The translations under genes were made by a program, and so were the position numbers. From contig CACPPV010000002.1 of assembly GCA_902635895.1 (NCBI GenBank), positions 39,817 to 103,816 on the forward strand: a DNA stretch of 64,000 nt, in the 5' to 3' direction. This document shows, one piece after another, positions 37,221-46,550 of the stretch; position 1 is the first letter of the stretch, and each line of letters starts with the position of its first letter. Origin of the DNA: an uncultured Bacteroidota bacterium (GTDB taxonomy: Bacteria > Bacteroidota > Bacteroidia > Flavobacteriales > Flavobacteriaceae). The notes under the pieces were generated by a model that was not told where the DNA came from, ran no database searches, and saw only the letters and a list, made by a program, of their open reading frames with translations.

Positions 37221-39554
37221 ATGACCAAAATTGCAGACAGATTGAAAGATTTTTTTAAACTATCGAGATCTCAGCAAATAATGTTTGGAGTATTTTTGAT
37301 ACTACTGTCAATCATAGTATTTTCTTCATTAGTTTCATATTTTGATACATGGAAAGCAGATCAATCTGAGTTAAATAGTTTTTTCGATAAAGATTCTGAA
37401 ACATTAAACATAGCCAGTAAGTTTGGTTCAATTATAAGTCATTTACTTATATACATTATGTTTGGAATTTCATCCTTTATATTTCCTATTCTATTATTCA
37501 TTTCAGGACTTACTTTATTTGTTGATGCCAATACTAATAAACTTTTAGATAAATGGTTTTGGGGAATAATAATAATGTTATGGTTTTCTCTATTTTTTGG
37601 TCATTTCTCCTCAAATTACATTTATTCTGGTTCTATTGGTTTTGAGATTAACGATTTTTTAATGGTTTATATTGGTGAAATAGGGATAATATCCATTTTA
37701 ATATTCGTTTTGTTGGCATACTTAGTAATCAGATTGAAAATAACACCAGAAAAGACCTATGTTTTTCTAAAAGGACTTATTCCAAATACAAGTACTGAAT
37801 TAGAGAAAGATTTCAATGAAACGCCGCAAAGCGAAATCAAGGAAAATGAAGAAAAAACAAATAAGTTTAATTTCAAAAACGAGGAAGTAAAACCAACCAT
37901 TCAAAACTTTTCCTCCTACAAAAAAAATGATACAAATGAAGTAAAAAATGAAGATGAAATCAAAATTGAAATAGAAAGTACTGAAAAAGAAGAAATTTTA
38001 GATGAAGATGCAATTGCTAAAAGTTTAGTCAAAAAATTTGGAGAATACGATCATACCCTAGAATTAAAGAATTTTAAACCACCATCGATAGATTTACTTA
38101 ATGAATACGACAAAGGAGGTGTTATTACAATAAATGAAGAAGAATTAGAAGAAAATAAAGAAAAAATTATCGATACCCTAAAAAATTATAAAATAGGTAT
38201 TGATCAAATAAAAGCTACAATAGGTCCTACTGTAACTTTGTATGAAATAATTCCAGAGGCCGGGATTAGAATTTCTAAAATCAAAAATCTTGAGGATGAT
38301 ATTGCATTATCGTTATCTGCTCTTGGAATTAGAATAATTGCTCCAATTCCTGGAAAAGGAACTATTGGGATTGAAGTGCCAAACAAAAAGTCAACTATTG
38401 TTTCAATGAAATCTGTTCTTTCTTCCAAAAACTATCAAGAAGCTGAAATGGAATTACCATTAGCACTTGGAAAAAACATCAGTAATGAAACTTTCGTAGT
38501 TGATTTAGCTAAAATGCCACATTTACTTATGGCTGGTGCTACAGGCCAAGGTAAATCAGTTGGTCTTAATGCTGTATTAACTTCACTCTTGTACAAGAAA
38601 CATCCATCTGAAGTTAAATTTGTTTTAGTTGATCCAAAAAAGGTAGAACTTACTTTATTTAATAAAATTGAAAGGCATTATTTAGCAAAATTACCAGACT
38701 CAAATGAAGCTATAATTACAGACAATAAAGCTGTAATAAAAACATTGAACTCTTTGTGCATTGAAATGGACAATCGTTATGAAATGCTTAAAAATGCAAT
38801 GTGTAGAAATATTAAGGAATATAATGCAAAGTTTAAACAACGAAAATTAAATCCTGATTCAGGAAATGTATTCTTACCATATATAGTTCTAATTATCGAT
38901 GAGTTTGCAGATTTAATAATGACAGCTGGAAAAGAAGTTGAAACTCCCATTGCCAGATTAGCTCAGTTAGCAAGAGCAGTTGGTATTCATTTAATAATAG
39001 CTACTCAACGGCCATCTGTTAATGTAATAACAGGTTTAATTAAAGCTAACTTTCCTGCGAGAATTGCATTTAGAGTAACATCTAAAATCGATTCAAGAAC
39101 AATTTTAGATAGTGGGGGCGCAGATCAATTAATAGGAAAAGGAGATATGCTATACACACAAGGAAATGAACTAACTAGAATTCAATGTGCATTTGTAGAT
39201 ACACCAGAAATTAATAAAATAACAGACTTTATAGGATCTCAAAAAGCTTATGCTACAGCTCATGAATTGCCTGAGTATATTGGAGAAGAGAATTCATCAT
39301 CACTTGATAATAATATTGAAGATAGAGATGTTTTATTTAAAGATGCTGCTGAAATTATAGTTATGGCTCAACAAGGTTCAGCATCATTATTGCAACGTAA
39401 AATGAAACTAGGCTACAATCGTGCAGGAAGAATAATAGATCAATTAGAAGCTGCTGGAATTGTTGGTCCATTTGAAGGTAGCAAAGCTAGAGAGGTATTA
39501 ATTCCTGACATTGCTACTTTAAATGCATTTTTAGAAAACGAAAAAAGTTTATAA
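37221..39554 (+). CDS. ftsK: DNA translocase FtsK/SpoIIIE family
   Basis: Septum-located DNA pump that clears and aligns chromosome termini at division. The 777 residues comprise four N-terminal transmembrane segments (to about residue 175), a short acidic linker (about 180-260) much shorter than in E. coli, and the motor. The motor has Walker A GATGQGKS near 440, Walker B YIVLIIDEFADL, and IATQRPSVNVITGLIKANFPARIAF. A C-terminal gamma winged helix follows (ASLLQRKMKLGYNRAGRIIDQLEAAGIVG). It overlaps the LolA-like gene by one base (TAATG). Confidence 0.97.
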   Translation: MTKIADRLKDFFKLSRSQQIMFGVFLILLSIIVFSSLVSYFDTWKADQSELNSFFDKDSETLNIASKFGSIISHLLIYIMFGISSFIFPILLFISGLTLFVDANTNKLLDKWFWGIIIMLWFSLFFGHFSSNYIYSGSIGFEINDFLMVYIGEIGIISILIFVLLAYLVIRLKITPEKTYVFLKGLIPNTSTELEKDFNETPQSEIKENEEKTNKFNFKNEEVKPTIQNFSSYKKNDTNEVKNEDEIKIEIESTEKEEILDEDAIAKSLVKKFGEYDHTLELKNFKPPSIDLLNEYDKGGVITINEEELEENKEKIIDTLKNYKIGIDQIKATIGPTVTLYEIIPEAGIRISKIKNLEDDIALSLSALGIRIIAPIPGKGTIGIEVPNKKSTIVSMKSVLSSKNYQEAEMELPLALGKNISNETFVVDLAKMPHLLMAGATGQGKSVGLNAVLTSLLYKKHPSEVKFVLVDPKKVELTLFNKIERHYLAKLPDSNEAIITDNKAVIKTLNSLCIEMDNRYEMLKNAMCRNIKEYNAKFKQRKLNPDSGNVFLPYIVLIIDEFADLIMTAGKEVETPIARLAQLARAVGIHLIIATQRPSVNVITGLIKANFPARIAFRVTSKIDSRTILDSGGADQLIGKGDMLYTQGNELTRIQCAFVDTPEINKITDFIGSQKAYATAHELPEYIGEENSSSLDNNIEDRDVLFKDAAEIIVMAQQGSASLLQRKMKLGYNRAGRIIDQLEAAGIVGPFEGSKAREVLIPDIATLNAFLENEKSL

Positions 39555-40198
39555 TGAAAAAAATATCTTTAATTACACTCTTTTTATTTTTATTCAACTT
39601 TTTGTCTTCACAAAATGATGATAGAGCAAATTTGCTTTTAGAAGAGGTTTCAAAAAAAATAGACTCAGCCGCTAGTTATTCGATTGATTTCACATACTCT
39701 CTGGAAAATATTTCAGAGGACATTAAACAAGAATCCAATGGAAAAATAATAATTGAAAAAGACAATTATCTTTTAGAATTTATGGGGATAAAACAAATAT
39801 CTGATTCAAATAAGATCTACTCAATAGTTCCTGAAAACGAAGAAGTTATTATATCAGATATTAATGAGAGTGAAGATAGTGGAACAATTAAACCATCAAA
39901 ATTATTAAATTTTTACAGGGAAGGTTACTTAATATTATGGGATAAATCAGAAAATTACGATTCCACAGAAATTCAATTTGTAAAATTAATTCCAAGCAAC
40001 TCAGATTCTGATATTGATTATTTATTGCTTGGGATTGATATTGAAACAAAAAATATTCAAAAATTAGTTGAAATTGGAAAAAACAAAACAAAAACTATTC
40101 TTACAGTAGATTCAATTAAGTACAATCCTGAAATTGATAAAGATCTATTCATTTTTAATGAAAATGATTATCCGGATTATTACATTGAAAGTTTATAG
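39554..40198 (+). CDS. LolA-like outer-membrane lipoprotein carrier
   Basis: A periplasmic protein of 214 residues with a signal peptide (MKKISLITLFLFLFNFLSS). The mature part matches the LolA-like fold: SYSIDFTYSLENISED...QESNGKIIIEKDNYLLEF, IYSIVPENEEVII and a long C-terminal strand series. LolA shuttles lipoproteins from inner to outer membrane. Its position between ftsK and an LptF/G permease is a common Bacteroidota order. Low sequence identity in the family means the assignment rests on pattern and context. Confidence 0.8.
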   Translation: MKKISLITLFLFLFNFLSSQNDDRANLLLEEVSKKIDSAASYSIDFTYSLENISEDIKQESNGKIIIEKDNYLLEFMGIKQISDSNKIYSIVPENEEVIISDINESEDSGTIKPSKLLNFYREGYLILWDKSENYDSTEIQFVKLIPSNSDSDIDYLLLGIDIETKNIQKLVEIGKNKTKTILTVDSIKYNPEIDKDLFIFNENDYPDYYIESL

Positions 40199-40200
40199 AC

Positions 40201-41679
40201 ATGAAAATTATAGATCGTTATATTTTAACATCTTATCTAAAAATTTTTTTTAGTTTCTTCTTCATATTAATGTTCATTTTTATAATCCAAATAATTTGGG
40301 TTTTTATAGATGACCTTGCTGGCAAGGAAGTAGATTTTGAAATTATTTTTAAATTTTTACTTTACTATTCACCAAAATTATTACCCTTAGTAGTTCCACT
40401 AACAGTTTTATTGGCTTCAATTATGACTTTTGGAAACCTTTCAGAACAGTATGAGTTAGCTGCAATAAAATCTTCAGGTCTTTCTCTTTTTAGATCAATG
40501 AGAAGTATTATAGCTGTTAATTTAGTATTATGCATAGGAATGTTTTTTATTGCAAATAGCCTTATACCCTTTGCAGAGTTTAAGTCTTATAATCTTAGAA
40601 AAAACTTAGCTAAAGTAAAACCTGCACTTGCAATTTCCGAAGGAGTTTTCAGCGATATAAACAACATGAATATAAAAGTTGAAAAAAAATACGGGCCTGA
40701 CGATAATTTGTTAGAAGATATTATAATCCATCAAAACACATATAACTCTAAAAACACTTTGGTTATAAAAGCCGAATCGGGTGAATTAAAATCTAAAGAG
40801 TCAAGTGAAATTCTACAATTAATTTTAAATAACGGAAAGAGATACGAAGAGATTCAAACTAGCACCAGACCAAATAATAAACAAGTTTCTCCTCATTCTT
40901 TGGTAACATTTGAAAAATACATAATGAATATTGATTTAAGTGAATTTAATCAAGTTGATTTCAATGATGAAAAGTTTAATAATACTTTCAGAATGCAAAA
41001 TATTTCTCAATTAAAATTCAGTATTGATTCTCTATCGAAGAATTTAGGTTTTAGATATAAGAATTTTTCAAAGAACTTCTACACTAGAACTGGAATTTCA
41101 AATTTTACAAGAAATGCAAGAACAGACAATTCTTACAAAGATTCTATTTTGTACACAACATACCATAAACATTTAAAAGACTATCCAAGAAAAAAAAGGT
41201 CTGATATTATTAATGACGCATTAAATCTAACTAATGGACATGTTCAGGTTTTGGTAAGTCAAAAGGACAATTTCTTTGTAAAAGAGAAAATCGTAAATCT
41301 TCACAAATCAAATCTTTATGATAAATATGCAATTGGATTTGCATCTATTATTTTATTTTTTGTTGGAGCACCACTTGGTGCAATAATTAGAAAAGGTGGA
41401 ATCGGCCTACCCATGGTTATATCGTTAATTTTGTTTTTAACTTATCATTTCATCGGAACTTTTAGTAGAAATGCTGCTGAAGACGGAAGTATTGATGCTT
41501 TTATTGGTAGCATAATTCCAAATGCTGTTATGTTACCATTAGGTATATATTTGATCATTCGAGCAAGCTCGGATAAATCTATATTAAACTTTGATAAAAT
41601 ATTAAATCCATTTAGACTATTTTTGACAAAAATTTCTTCACTTAAATTAAGATTTAACAGAAAAGATGAGCAAAATTAA
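40201..41679 (+). CDS. LptF/LptG-family permease (lipopolysaccharide export)
   Basis: An inner-membrane permease of 492 residues. The N-terminus MKIIDRYILTSYLKIFFSFFFILMFIFIIQIIWV and following YYSPKLLPLVVPLTVLLASIMTFGNLSEQYELAAIKSSGLSL-type segments are diagnostic of the YjgP/YjgQ family. A periplasmic beta-jellyroll region is in the middle, and three helices return at the C-terminus (PLGAIIRKGGIGLPMVISLILF). It moves LPS with LptB2. It is longer than E. coli LptF/G, as usual for Bacteroidota. Its end overlaps ribB by 14 bases. Confidence 0.92.
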   Translation: MKIIDRYILTSYLKIFFSFFFILMFIFIIQIIWVFIDDLAGKEVDFEIIFKFLLYYSPKLLPLVVPLTVLLASIMTFGNLSEQYELAAIKSSGLSLFRSMRSIIAVNLVLCIGMFFIANSLIPFAEFKSYNLRKNLAKVKPALAISEGVFSDINNMNIKVEKKYGPDDNLLEDIIIHQNTYNSKNTLVIKAESGELKSKESSEILQLILNNGKRYEEIQTSTRPNNKQVSPHSLVTFEKYIMNIDLSEFNQVDFNDEKFNNTFRMQNISQLKFSIDSLSKNLGFRYKNFSKNFYTRTGISNFTRNARTDNSYKDSILYTTYHKHLKDYPRKKRSDIINDALNLTNGHVQVLVSQKDNFFVKEKIVNLHKSNLYDKYAIGFASIILFFVGAPLGAIIRKGGIGLPMVISLILFLTYHFIGTFSRNAAEDGSIDAFIGSIIPNAVMLPLGIYLIIRASSDKSILNFDKILNPFRLFLTKISSLKLRFNRKDEQN

Positions 41680-42793
41680 ACTTGACAACATAAAAGATGC
41701 TATTAATGATATTAAAAATGGAAAAATCATAATAGTTGTTGATGATGAAAATCGTGAAAATGAAGGGGACTTTGTTTGTGCTGCCGATATTGTTTCGCCA
41801 GAAATAATAAACTTTATGGCAAAACATGGAAGAGGTTTAATTTGCACTCCTATAAGTGAAAAAAGGTCTAGGAAATTAGACTTATATCCGATGGTAACTA
41901 ATAATACAGATCCAATGGATACTGCATTTACAGTTTCTGTAGATTTAAAAGGAAATGGTGTTACTTCTGGAATATCTGCTTCTGATAGATCAAAAACAAT
42001 ACAAGCTTTAGTTAATAAACAAACAAAACCAGATGATTTAGCTAGACCAGGGCATATTTTTCCTTTAATTGCTAAAGACGGAGGTGTTTTAAGAAGAACA
42101 GGACATACTGAGGCTGCAATTGACTTTGCAAGATTAGCTGGATTTTCTCCAGCTGGTGTAATTTGTGAAATTATGACTGAAGATGGATCAATGGCCAGAA
42201 TTCCTGAGCTTATAAAAGTTGCGAAAAAATTTAATCTTAAAATTGTTTCAATTGAGGACTTAGTTGCCTACAGAATGAAACATGACAGCTTGATTATTAA
42301 AAAAGAATCATTTGTTTTTAACACAAAATTTGGAGATTTTAATTTGTCTGCATTTCAACAAACAAATAATAGTCAAATTCATTTAGTTCTTTCAAAAGGA
42401 AAATGGAAAGAAAACGAGCCAGTATTAGTTAGAATAAACTCTTCGATTACCAATAATGATATTCTCACTTCTTTAACATCAAAATCAAACAAAAAACTCG
42501 ATGGTATTTTTAATAAAATTAGTCAATCTGAAAATGGAGTAATTGTTTTTATAAATCAACCTCCAAACCCTATAAATGTTCTATTAAGATTAAATGAAAT
42601 TAAAAAACTTCAATCCAAAGGTGAGTACAGAACACCACCTGTTAGAATGGATGAAAAAGATTTCGGAATTGGTGCTCAAATATTACACGATTTAAAAATT
42701 CACAAAATAAGACTTTTGACTAACAGTACTCAGATTAAAAGAGTAGGAATGGTAGGTTATGGTTTAGAAATTGTTGAATACATTAATTATTAA
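41666..42793 (+). CDS. ribB: 3,4-dihydroxy-2-butanone-4-phosphate synthase with degenerate GTP cyclohydrolase II domain
   Basis: A 375-residue riboflavin enzyme. The N-terminal DHBP synthase is intact: VVDDENRENEGDFVCAAD, HGRGLICTPIS, GHIFPLIAKDGGVLRRTGHTEAAIDFARLAGF. The C-terminal half keeps the GCHII outline (GIGAQILHDLKIHKIRLLTN, GYGLEIVEY). It lacks the zinc cysteines: where RibA has a cysteine-rich HSxCxTGD...CDC segment, this protein has INSSITNNDILTSL without cysteine. GCHII activity is therefore unlikely, and the domain may be structural. It converges on the TSUP gene with an 11-base overlap. Confidence 0.92.
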   Translation: MSKIKLDNIKDAINDIKNGKIIIVVDDENRENEGDFVCAADIVSPEIINFMAKHGRGLICTPISEKRSRKLDLYPMVTNNTDPMDTAFTVSVDLKGNGVTSGISASDRSKTIQALVNKQTKPDDLARPGHIFPLIAKDGGVLRRTGHTEAAIDFARLAGFSPAGVICEIMTEDGSMARIPELIKVAKKFNLKIVSIEDLVAYRMKHDSLIIKKESFVFNTKFGDFNLSAFQQTNNSQIHLVLSKGKWKENEPVLVRINSSITNNDILTSLTSKSNKKLDGIFNKISQSENGVIVFINQPPNPINVLLRLNEIKKLQSKGEYRTPPVRMDEKDFGIGAQILHDLKIHKIRLLTNSTQIKRVGMVGYGLEIVEYINY

Positions 42794-43580
42794 AAAACCA
42801 AAGTCTTACTGACATAATAAACACCATAATTAACAAAAATAATTTAATAACCTTCTCCCCTTTTTTTACCGACCATCTACTAGATACCCAACCTCCCAAA
42901 AAATTTCCTGAGGCTAAAAAAAGTGCATAAATCCAATTTATTTTACCAGCAATAGCAAATGTAAAAATGGCCCCCGTTGTATAGATTAGAACTATAACAA
43001 CTTTTGTTGCATTAACTTTAATTAAATTGAGTCTGTTATAATAATGCAGGAACAACATAATCACAAAACCAATTCCCGCATTTATAAATCCACCATAAAT
43101 TCCAATAAAAAAAAATGCTAATAAAGAAATTAAAAGATGTTTTCCTTTTAATCTTTCAGTAACTTGAATAGAATCAATTTTGGGTTTAAAAACTATTATA
43201 AGGACAACTATAATCATTATAATAGCCAATATCTTGTTAAAGAGTTCTCCTTTAATATCTATAGCTATTTGAGCTCCTATTAATGCACCAATTAAGCCTG
43301 AAAGTCCTAAGTAGACATTAAAAGGATAATTTGATACTCCTTTGCTTTTAAAACCTGCAGTAGCAGAAAATGCTGACATAAAAATTGCAATTCTATTGGT
43401 TCCATTAGCAACTGCAGAGGGTAAACCCATAAAAATCATCAACGGAAGTGTAATTAATGATCCACCTCCGGCCATTGTGTTTATAAATCCTGCAATAAAT
43501 CCTGCTAATACTAACAAAGGGTAATGCCAGGAAAATAAATCTAAATCAAACACATTATAAATGTATAAAATAGATACCAT
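42783..43580 (-). CDS. TSUP (TauE/SafE) family anion exporter
   Basis: A membrane protein of about 265 residues with roughly 8 hydrophobic segments. The family opening is LLVLAGFIAGFINTMAGGGSLITLPLMIFMGLPSAVANGTNRIAI, and the second repeat is GIYGGFINAGIGFVIMLFLHYYNRLNLIKVNATKVV. TSUP proteins move sulfite, sulfonates or organic anions; the substrate is not predictable. I chose ATG 43580; an upstream TTG at 43637 would run across the promoter of the divergent tRNA gene. Confidence 0.9.
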   Translation of the reverse strand: MVSILYIYNVFDLDLFSWHYPLLVLAGFIAGFINTMAGGGSLITLPLMIFMGLPSAVANGTNRIAIFMSAFSATAGFKSKGVSNYPFNVYLGLSGLIGALIGAQIAIDIKGELFNKILAIIMIIVVLIIVFKPKIDSIQVTERLKGKHLLISLLAFFFIGIYGGFINAGIGFVIMLFLHYYNRLNLIKVNATKVVIVLIYTTGAIFTFAIAGKINWIYALFLASGNFLGGWVSSRWSVKKGEKVIKLFLLIMVFIMSVRLWFFNN

Positions 43581-43598
43581 ATAAAAGTTTAATAAAAA

Positions 43599-43630
43599 TT
43601 GGTACAAAATAAAAAGGAGGTTATATTTGC
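43599..43630 (+). promoter_or_regulatory. Consensus promoter of tRNA-Ser
   Basis: TTG at 43599-43601, a 20-base spacer, then TATATTTGC at 43622-43630. This is an exact match to the Bacteroidota TTG / TAnnTTTG(C) pattern, 9 bases before the mature tRNA 5' end. It is the best promoter in the window. Confidence 0.8.
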
Positions 43631-43638
43631 AATCCATT

Positions 43639-43723
43639 GGAGAAATGGCAGAGTGGTCGAATGCGGCAGTCTTGAAAACTGTTGAGGGTCACACCTCCGG
43701 GGGTTCGAATCCCTCTTTCTCCG
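43639..43723 (+). tRNA. tRNA-Ser (anticodon UGA)
   Basis: The acceptor arms GGAGAAA (43639-43645) and TTTCTCC (43716-43722) pair fully. The anticodon stem GCAGT/ACTGT encloses loop CTTGAAA with anticodon TGA. A long variable arm (GAGGGTCACACCTC) marks a class II serine tRNA, and the T arm has GGTTCGAATCC. The discriminator is G and no CCA is encoded. Confidence 0.97.
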
Positions 43724-43729
43724 CAAAAG

Positions 43730-43768
43730 CCCTTGTAAATTGTTGATTTACAGGGGTTTTTATTTTTG
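43730..43768 (+). terminator. Intrinsic terminator after tRNA-Ser
   Basis: CCCTTGTAAAT (43730-43740) pairs with ATTTACAGGGG (43746-43756) through 11 base pairs including one G-U, loop TGTTG, followed by a T-rich tract TTTTTATTTTT. It starts 7 bases after the tRNA. Confidence 0.9.
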
Positions 43769-43844
43769 GTTTCTTGAGATAAACTTTAAAATAACAATTG
43801 TTTATTTACTTTATATTTATAATCTAAATCTATTAATATCAGTC

Positions 43845-45956
43845 ATGAAAAATTTATTTATAATCTTATTTACTTCGCTATTTTTAGTAAACTGCAATAA
43901 TTCAAACCCCATGATGAAACAATGGTCGGATAAGAGTTCAGAATTTGGTGGAGTTCCTGCTTTTGATAAAATGTCACCAGAATTTGTAAAAGAAGCAATG
44001 CTCAAAGGAATGGAAATAAGTCTAAATGATTATGATAAAATTGCTAACAACTCTGATGCACCTACATTTGAAAACACTATTGAAGAAATGGAAAGGTCTG
44101 GAAAACTTTTAAGTGATGTTTATCCATACTACGGAATTTTATCAAGTAATATGTCAACACCTGAATTTAGAAAAATACAAGGAGAATTAGCTCCAAAGCT
44201 TTCAGAATATTCATCATCAATAAGTCAAAATGAAAAATTATTTGAAAGAATAAGCGCTATTTACAATTCATCTAAAACTAATCCTTTAGAAGAAGATCAA
44301 CAAAGGGTTCTAGATTTAACTTATAAAAGCTTTGCTATGAACGGAGCTGCTTTGAATAATGATAAAAAAAAGAGATATGCAGATATTAATCTAGAACTTT
44401 CAAAATTATACAATGATTTTTCTAACAATGTATTAAATGATGAAGAAAATTATGTTACATACTTGGATGAATCTCAATTAGATGGTTTATCAGATGCATT
44501 TATAAAATCTGCTAAAAAAATTGCAGAAGACAAAGGTTTTGAAGACAAATATGCAATAACTAATACAAGATCATCAATGGACCCATTTTTAACTTATTCT
44601 ACTAACAGAGCTTTGAGAGAAGTAGTTTGGAAAAATTACTATTCTAGAGGTGATAACGGAGATGAATTTGATAATAATGAAATTATTGCCCAAATATTAA
44701 GATTAAGAAAAGAACGAGTTGGTTTGTTAGGTTATGAAAATTATGCTCAGTGGAGATTACAGGATAGAATGGCAAAAAATCCAGAAAATGCGATGGCATT
44801 AATGGAAGCAGTTTGGCCTGCAGCTATTGCTAGAGTTGATGAAGAGGTTGCTGATATGCAAAAAGTTGCTAATAAACTTACAAAATCAAAAATAACTATT
44901 GAACCATGGGATTACAGATTCTATGCAGAAAAAGTTAGAAAATTAAAATACGATTTAGATTCTGATGAAGTCAAGCAATATTTACAGTTGGATAAATTAA
45001 CAGATGCAATGTTTTATGTAGCTGGTGAATTATTTAATTACAAGTTTATAGCTTTAGAAAAAGGAAGAGTCCCCGTTTTTCATGAAGATGTAAACGTTTG
45101 GGAAGTTCAGAACAAGTCCTCAGGTGAACATATTGGATTATGGTACTTAGATCCGTATGCGAGACAAGGAAAAAGATCTGGTGCATGGGCTACAACGTAC
45201 AGAAGTCATACCACTATGGATGGAAAAACTAATGTATTAGCTTCTAATAATTCTAATTTTGTCAAACCAGCCCCTGGAGAAGCACTGCTAGTTTCATGGG
45301 ACGATGCTACAACTTTTTTTCATGAATTTGGACATGCATTACACTTTTTTGCATCTAACGTCAAATACCCTACACTTAACAGTGGAGTTAGAGATTATAC
45401 TGAGTTCCAATCACAACTTTTGGAAAGGTGGCTATCAACAGAAAGAGTAATAAATCAATTTTTGGTCCACAACAAAACAGGAAAACCAATGCCAAAAGAA
45501 TTAGTTGATAAAATAAAAAAAGCTTCTACATTTAATCAAGGGTTTAAAACAACAGAATATTTGGCTTCTGCAATTATGGATATGAAATTTCATTTAGCTG
45601 ATCCATCTAGTATTGATGTTGATAAGTTTGAAAAAGAAACATTAGATGATCTTAAAATGCCTACGGAATTGCCAATGAGGCATAGAACTCCTCATTTTGG
45701 ACATGTTTTCTCCGGAGAAGGTTATGCAACCGCCTATTACGGTTATATGTGGGCAGATGTACTAACTTCTGACGCCTCGGAAGCGTTTGCTGAGGCTCCA
45801 GGTGGTTTTTATGATAAAGATGTTGCTAAGAAATTGGTTGATTATCTATTTTCACCTAGAAATTCTATTGAACCAGCAGAGGCATACCGTCTGTTTAGGG
45901 GAAGGGATGCTAATATTAAAGCATTAATGAGAGATCGAGGATTTCCGTTTGAGTAA
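43845..45956 (+). CDS. M3-family metallopeptidase (peptidyl-dipeptidase Dcp-like), lipoprotein
   Basis: A secreted zinc peptidase of 703 residues. The N-terminus MKNLFIILFTSLFLVNCNNS is a lipoprotein signal with the lipid-bearing cysteine in LVNC. The zinc motif HEFGHALH is at about residue 493, with the downstream family segment FGHVFSGEGYATAYYGYMWADV. Dcp-type enzymes remove C-terminal dipeptides or cut short peptides, here at the cell envelope. I chose ATG 43845; an in-frame extension upstream would cover the tRNA terminator and has no signal peptide. It appears monocistronic. Confidence 0.93.
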   Translation: MKNLFIILFTSLFLVNCNNSNPMMKQWSDKSSEFGGVPAFDKMSPEFVKEAMLKGMEISLNDYDKIANNSDAPTFENTIEEMERSGKLLSDVYPYYGILSSNMSTPEFRKIQGELAPKLSEYSSSISQNEKLFERISAIYNSSKTNPLEEDQQRVLDLTYKSFAMNGAALNNDKKKRYADINLELSKLYNDFSNNVLNDEENYVTYLDESQLDGLSDAFIKSAKKIAEDKGFEDKYAITNTRSSMDPFLTYSTNRALREVVWKNYYSRGDNGDEFDNNEIIAQILRLRKERVGLLGYENYAQWRLQDRMAKNPENAMALMEAVWPAAIARVDEEVADMQKVANKLTKSKITIEPWDYRFYAEKVRKLKYDLDSDEVKQYLQLDKLTDAMFYVAGELFNYKFIALEKGRVPVFHEDVNVWEVQNKSSGEHIGLWYLDPYARQGKRSGAWATTYRSHTTMDGKTNVLASNNSNFVKPAPGEALLVSWDDATTFFHEFGHALHFFASNVKYPTLNSGVRDYTEFQSQLLERWLSTERVINQFLVHNKTGKPMPKELVDKIKKASTFNQGFKTTEYLASAIMDMKFHLADPSSIDVDKFEKETLDDLKMPTELPMRHRTPHFGHVFSGEGYATAYYGYMWADVLTSDASEAFAEAPGGFYDKDVAKKLVDYLFSPRNSIEPAEAYRLFRGRDANIKALMRDRGFPFE

Positions 45957-45970
45957 ATTTTCTAAAAAGC

Positions 45971-46465
45971 TTAGCCCTTATTAATCAAAAAATAACCTAA
46001 ACAAATAGATAAAATTGATAATGCAAAAAACAATATATCTTCAGGAGTTGAAAAGTTTTCAGTTAATTTTAAAATCTTCTCAAAAAACTTAACAATTAAG
46101 ACAATAATTATGACTTTAATAATTTTATTTTTTAATTGATCTAAACTTTTAATTTTCAATGTAGATTCAGAAAACTTGGCTTTAGCAAAATTAATTTCAC
46201 TTACAAATAGTTCATAAATTCCAAAACCGAATATTAATAAAACTATTCCTATTAGGAACAAATCTATTGAAGATATAATCTTGAAAAGAAGTTGATTATT
46301 GTTTTCGATAGATGAATTAAACAAAGGATTATTAAAAATTATTGCCTGAATAATATCCCAACTTCCAATAATAATTAATGATATAGAGGCTACAATTGAA
46401 AGTATTACTGCTAGGATTACAATATATCTGACACCCCATAAACCTTTTTCAAACTTATTTTCCAT
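45971..46465 (-). CDS. YqhA/UPF0114-family membrane protein
   Basis: A 164-residue inner-membrane protein with four hydrophobic segments: YIVILAVILSIVASISLIIIG, SIDLFLIGIVLLIFGFGIYELF, a helix IIIVLIVKFFEKIL, and a C-terminal FALSILSICLGYFLI. The central SIDLFLIGIVLLIFGFGIYELFVSEI is the family signature. The function is unknown. It converges loosely on the M3 peptidase gene and is followed by only 14 bases of spacer. Confidence 0.85.
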   Translation of the reverse strand: MENKFEKGLWGVRYIVILAVILSIVASISLIIIGSWDIIQAIIFNNPLFNSSIENNNQLLFKIISSIDLFLIGIVLLIFGFGIYELFVSEINFAKAKFSESTLKIKSLDQLKNKIIKVIIIVLIVKFFEKILKLTENFSTPEDILFFALSILSICLGYFLINKG

Positions 46466-46550
46466 AGCACTAAAAATAGATGAATTAAAGTTGTATTCAA
46501 AATGGGAACTGAATTAATACCCTAAATAAATTAATAAGCATACAAAACGA

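Noticed and set aside
43581..43637. Upstream TTG start for the TSUP exporter.
   Set aside because: It would overlap the consensus promoter of the divergent tRNA-Ser; ATG 43580 gives a normal family N-terminus.
43740..43844. N-terminal extension of the M3 peptidase.
   Set aside because: It would cover the tRNA terminator, and the lipoprotein signal begins at the ATG at 43845.
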